From Muribaculaceae bacterium (lineage in GTDB: Bacteria > Bacteroidota > Bacteroidia > Bacteroidales > Muribaculaceae): a stretch of DNA of 8,193 nt. The stretch lies in assembly GCA_024400895.1 (NCBI GenBank), contig JAKSMA010000106.1:1-8193 (forward strand), given 5' to 3'. Below, piece by piece: positions 5,904-8,193 of the stretch (within the stretch, counting starts at the first letter, position 1; every line of letters begins with the position of its first letter). The position numbers and the translations under genes were made by a program. The notes below the pieces were generated by a model. That model saw nothing but the letters and a program-made list of their open reading frames with translations, did not search any database and was not told where the DNA came from.

Positions 5904-7250
5904 ATGTTTGAAAATTTATCCGAGAAACTCGAAAGATCGTTTAAAGTCTTAAGAGGTCAAGGCAAGATTTCGGAAATCAACGTTGCCGAAACAATGAAGG
6001 AAGTGCGTCGCGCCCTTGTCGACGCCGATGTTAACTACAAGGTGGCTAAAGAGTTCACCAACCGTGTAAAGAACGAAGCCCTCGGCCGCAATGTAATCAA
6101 CGCATTGAAGCCAAACGAGCTGATGGTGAAAATCGTGCACGAAGAACTTGTGAAACTCATGGGTGGCGAAGAAGCACCTTTCAGCCTTGAAGGAAAGCCT
6201 GCTGTAGTGTTGATGTCGGGTTTGCAAGGTTCTGGTAAAACCACTTTCGCCTCTAAACTTGCCAACAAACTCAAACAAGAAAAGAGCAAGAAGCCTTTGT
6301 TGGTAGCCTGCGACGTTTATCGTCCTGCAGCTATCGAGCAATTGAAGGTGAATGGTGAAAAGGTAGGCGTACCTGTTTACAGCGAGCCTGAAAGCAAAGA
6401 CCCTGTAAGCATCGCACTTAACGGTATCCAGCACGCAAAGGCCAATGGCCACGATGTGGTGATTGTCGATACCGCCGGTCGCCTTGCCGTTGACGAGCAA
6501 ATGATGGCGGAAATCGAAGCTATCAAGAAGGCTATTACCCCAACCGAAACGCTTTTCGTAGTCGACTCTATGACCGGTCAGGATGCAGTGAACACTGCCA
6601 AGGCCTTCAACGACCGCATCGACTTCGACGGCGTGGTTCTCACCAAGCTCGATGGTGACACCCGCGGTGGTGCTGCACTCTCTATCCGTGCCGTGGTCGA
6701 CAAGCCTATCAAGTTTGTGAGCACTGGTGAAGGCGTTGACAAGAACACGCTCGACCCATTCCGCCCACAAGGTATGGCCGACCGTATTTTGGGCATGGGT
6801 GATATCGTAAGTTTCGTTGACCGTATGCAACAGCAATACGACGAAAACGAAGCAAAGAAACTCGAAGCAAAACTTCGCAAGAACACATTCGACTTCAACG
6901 ACTTCAAGAACCAAATCGGGAGCATCAAGAAGATGGGTAACCTCAAGGACCTCGCTTCCATGATTCCTGGCGTGGGCAAGGCTTTGAAAGATGTGGATAT
7001 CAAGGACGACGCATTCAAGAGCATTGAAGCTATCATCGACTCTATGACCCCTTACGAGCGCGAGCATCCAGAAGTGCTGCTTACGGGCCGCGACAGCGGT
7101 CACCGCCGCAAGCGCCTCGCCCTCGGTTCGGGCACCAAGATTGAAGAGGTGAACCGCCTGCTGAAGCAATTCGACGCCACTCGCAAGATGATGCACAGTG
7201 TGGCTACCAAAAATCCGATGCAAATGATTAAGGGCATGCGCCGCAAATAA
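5904..7250 (+). CDS. ffh: Signal recognition particle protein Ffh (SRP54 GTPase)
   Basis: 448 residues, the normal Ffh length, complete. The N domain (about 1-88) is a helical bundle. The G domain (about 98-298) shows G1 GLQGSGKTT (106-114), the SRP-specific DVYRPAA (137-143), G3 DTAGR (189-193), TKLDG (247-251) and STGE (273-276), which separates it from non-SRP GTPases. The M domain (about 300-440) carries the RNA-binding helix region RRKRLALGSG (401-410) followed by EVNRLLKQF (415-423). Relative to the common GSRxxR form, the serine position reads His400 here. Family knowledge: Ffh with SRP RNA binds signal sequences of nascent membrane and exported proteins and docks with FtsY at the inner membrane. 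FtsY would carry a longer acidic N-terminal domain and no M domain, so it is excluded. It reads from its own promoter toward folD. Confidence 0.98.
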   Translation: MFENLSEKLERSFKVLRGQGKISEINVAETMKEVRRALVDADVNYKVAKEFTNRVKNEALGRNVINALKPNELMVKIVHEELVKLMGGEEAPFSLEGKPAVVLMSGLQGSGKTTFASKLANKLKQEKSKKPLLVACDVYRPAAIEQLKVNGEKVGVPVYSEPESKDPVSIALNGIQHAKANGHDVVIVDTAGRLAVDEQMMAEIEAIKKAITPTETLFVVDSMTGQDAVNTAKAFNDRIDFDGVVLTKLDGDTRGGAALSIRAVVDKPIKFVSTGEGVDKNTLDPFRPQGMADRILGMGDIVSFVDRMQQQYDENEAKKLEAKLRKNTFDFNDFKNQIGSIKKMGNLKDLASMIPGVGKALKDVDIKDDAFKSIEAIIDSMTPYEREHPEVLLTGRDSGHRRKRLALGSGTKIEEVNRLLKQFDATRKMMHSVATKNPMQMIKGMRRK

Positions 7251-7264
7251 TCAAAAACTTAACA

Positions 7265-7302
7265 TGAAGGGCTTCTCGTGTGATGAAACGAGGCGCCCTT
7301 CA
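7265..7302 (+). terminator. Hairpin after ffh, probable weak terminator or processing site
   Basis: TGAAGGGC (7265-7272) pairs with GCCCTTCA (7295-7302), and inside it CTCGT (7275-7279) pairs with ACGAG (7288-7292) around an 8-base loop. The hairpin begins 15 bases past the ffh stop. The following bases (ATCTTAAAT) are a poor T-tract, so termination may be partial, leaving some read-through into folD. Confidence 0.5.
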
Positions 7303-7317
7303 ATCTTAAATACGGCA

Positions 7318-7347
7318 CTATAAATTTACTCTGCAGAGTAGTTATAG
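7318..7347. repeat. 30-base interrupted palindrome between ffh and folD
   Basis: The centre TACTCTGCAGAGTA (7327-7340) is a perfect 14-base palindrome. It is flanked by CTATAA (7318-7323) and TTATAG (7342-7347), which also pair, with a 3-base versus 1-base offset. It could be an operator or an RNA hairpin in the folD leader. No regulator is known to me for this exact sequence. Confidence 0.5.
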
Positions 7348-7412
7348 ACTTTCCGGGGTGAAAAGGATTCTGAATGTGCCATTTGTTAGCAATAATAGAC
7401 ACATAATATAAA

Positions 7413-7418
7413 AAGGGA
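7413..7418 (+). promoter_or_regulatory. folD: Shine-Dalgarno-like site of folD
   Basis: AAGGGA lies 5 bases before ATG 7424. Purine-rich sites of this kind are weak or absent at most starts in this phylum, and the other starts here show none as clear, so it supports the choice of ATG 7424. Confidence 0.4.
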
Positions 7419-7423
7419 AATTT

Positions 7424-8193
7424 ATGCAACTTATCGACGGAAAAGAAACGGCAATGGAAATCAAACAAGAGATTGCCAAAGAAGTAAAGCAAATGATGGA
7501 GGCTGGCGAAAAACAGCCACATTTAGCTGCAATTCTTGTGGGTCACGATGGCGGAAGCGAAACCTATGTGGCACACAAAGTGAAAGCTTGTGCTGAATGC
7601 GGATTCAAGTCCACTCTCATTCGCTTTGAGGACGATGTGACAGAAGAAGAATTGCTTCAAGCAATCAACCGCCTCAACAACGACAAAGACATCGACGGAT
7701 TTATTGTGCAATTGCCACTGCCACGCCACATCGACGAGCAAAAGGTGATTGAAGCAATCGATTACAAGAAAGACGTCGATGGTTTCCATCCCATTAATGT
7801 GGGCCGTATGTCGATTGGCTTGCCTTGCTTCCGCTCTGCCACTCCGCAGGGCATCCTCACCTTGCTCGAACGCTACGGCATCGAAACGAGCGGCAAACAC
7901 TGCGTAGTGCTTGGCCGCAGCAACATCGTTGGCACGCCCGTGGCTCAGCCGCCTCTCCACAAAGACAACCCAGGCAACTGCACCGTTACCGTTTGCCACA
8001 GCGCCACCGAAGACCTTCCACGCCAATGCCGCCGCGCCGACATCCTCATCGCCGCTATTGGCCAACCAGGATTCGTGAAAGCCGACATGGTGAAAAAGGG
8101 AGTCGTTGTGATTGATGTGGGCACAACCCGTCTGCCATCCACCACCACCAAGAGCGGATTCAAGCTCCACGGCGATGTCGACTTCGACGATGC
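7424..8193 (+). CDS. folD: Bifunctional methylenetetrahydrofolate dehydrogenase / methenyltetrahydrofolate cyclohydrolase FolD (3' end cut off)
   Basis: 256 codons are present; the family is usually about 290 residues, so some 35-40 are missing beyond the edge. The N-terminal catalytic domain shows Y48-x3-K52 (active-site Tyr/Lys in TYVAHK), VQLPLP (95-100) and [13 protein letters not shown] (116-128, with D119). The NADP-binding Rossmann half shows [14 protein letters not shown] (161-174) and [10 protein letters not shown]. Family knowledge: it converts 5,10-methylene-THF to 10-formyl-THF in two steps in the cytoplasm, feeding purine and formyl-methionyl-tRNA synthesis. Residues 176-179 (P-P-L-H) fit the family poorly although the frame is intact on both sides. 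No exact TAnnTTTG box was found in the 173-base spacer; TTTG at 7382-7385 with TAATATAA at 7404-7411 is only a weak candidate, so read-through from ffh is also possible. Confidence 0.97.
   Translation, partial: MQLIDGKETAMEIKQEIAKEVKQMMEAGEKQPHLAAILVGHDGGSETYVAHKVKACAECGFKSTLIRFEDDVTEEELLQAINRLNNDKDIDGFIVQLPLPRHIDEQKVIEAIDYKKDVDGFHPINVGRMSIGLPCFRSATPQGILTLLERYGIETSGKHCVVLGRSNIVGTPVAQPPLHKDNPGNCTVTVCHSATEDLPRQCRRADILIAAIGQPGFVKADMVKKGVVVIDVGTTRLPSTTTKSGFKLHGDVDFDD

Noticed and set aside
5949..7223. Long open frame of 424 codons on the minus strand opposite ffh
   Set aside because: It mirrors the codon structure of ffh, shows no recognisable domain, and its His-, Leu- and Val-rich composition is typical of an antisense shadow.
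7264..7323. Nineteen-codon plus-strand frame just after ffh (possible leader peptide)
   Set aside because: It coincides with the post-ffh hairpin, has no ribosome site and no run of regulatory codons.
7251..7423. Possible THF riboswitch or SRP RNA in the ffh-folD spacer
   Set aside because: The spacer lacks the conserved core of either RNA as I know them; only two simple inverted repeats are visible.
7523..8170. Open frame of 215 codons on the minus strand opposite folD
   Set aside because: It lies wholly within folD and has no recognisable motif or promoter.

Overview
The window looks like chromosomal DNA from a member of the Bacteroidales (Prevotella/Muribaculaceae-like). Three things point there: start-proximal promoters of the Bacteroidota type (-7 box TAnnTTTG, found four times, three of them the identical TAATTTTG), a BspA-type leucine-rich-repeat surface protein, and Bacteroidales-like ffh and folD proteins. 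No RNA gene, insertion sequence, phage gene or CRISPR array was seen. Species level cannot be decided from the sequence alone.

Left part, all on the minus strand (1-5659). Read in transcription order, this holds a small secreted protein of unknown function (5285-5644) closed by a strong terminator, then a membrane-anchored or exported N-acetylmuramoyl-L-alanine amidase (4506-5177). Next comes a 665-residue secreted BspA-like LRR protein with one terminal dockerin-like calcium motif (2260-4257), with its own promoter and a perfect 13-bp-stem terminator. Last are a low-molecular-weight protein tyrosine phosphatase (1613-2116) and, 43 bases further on, the first 523 codons of a GH20 beta-N-acetylhexosaminidase that runs off the left edge. 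Four of these five carry export signals, so this side is an envelope and glycan-facing region. The phosphatase and hexosaminidase are probably co-transcribed.

Right part, plus strand (5831-8193). A divergent 244-259 bp intergenic region carries promoters for both directions. ffh (SRP GTPase, complete) is followed by a 173-bp spacer with a hairpin and a palindromic element, and then by folD (folate C1 metabolism), cut by the right edge about 256 codons in. These are housekeeping genes.

The gene set is ordinary and no clearly new system was found. The points worth a second look are local. They are two gene starts that the promoters move downstream, a terminator immediately before the amidase gene, a half-dockerin tail and AT-rich composition in the LRR gene, a duplicated motif set around the LRR promoter, a folD stretch that looks like a compensated frameshift pair, and the structured ffh-folD spacer.
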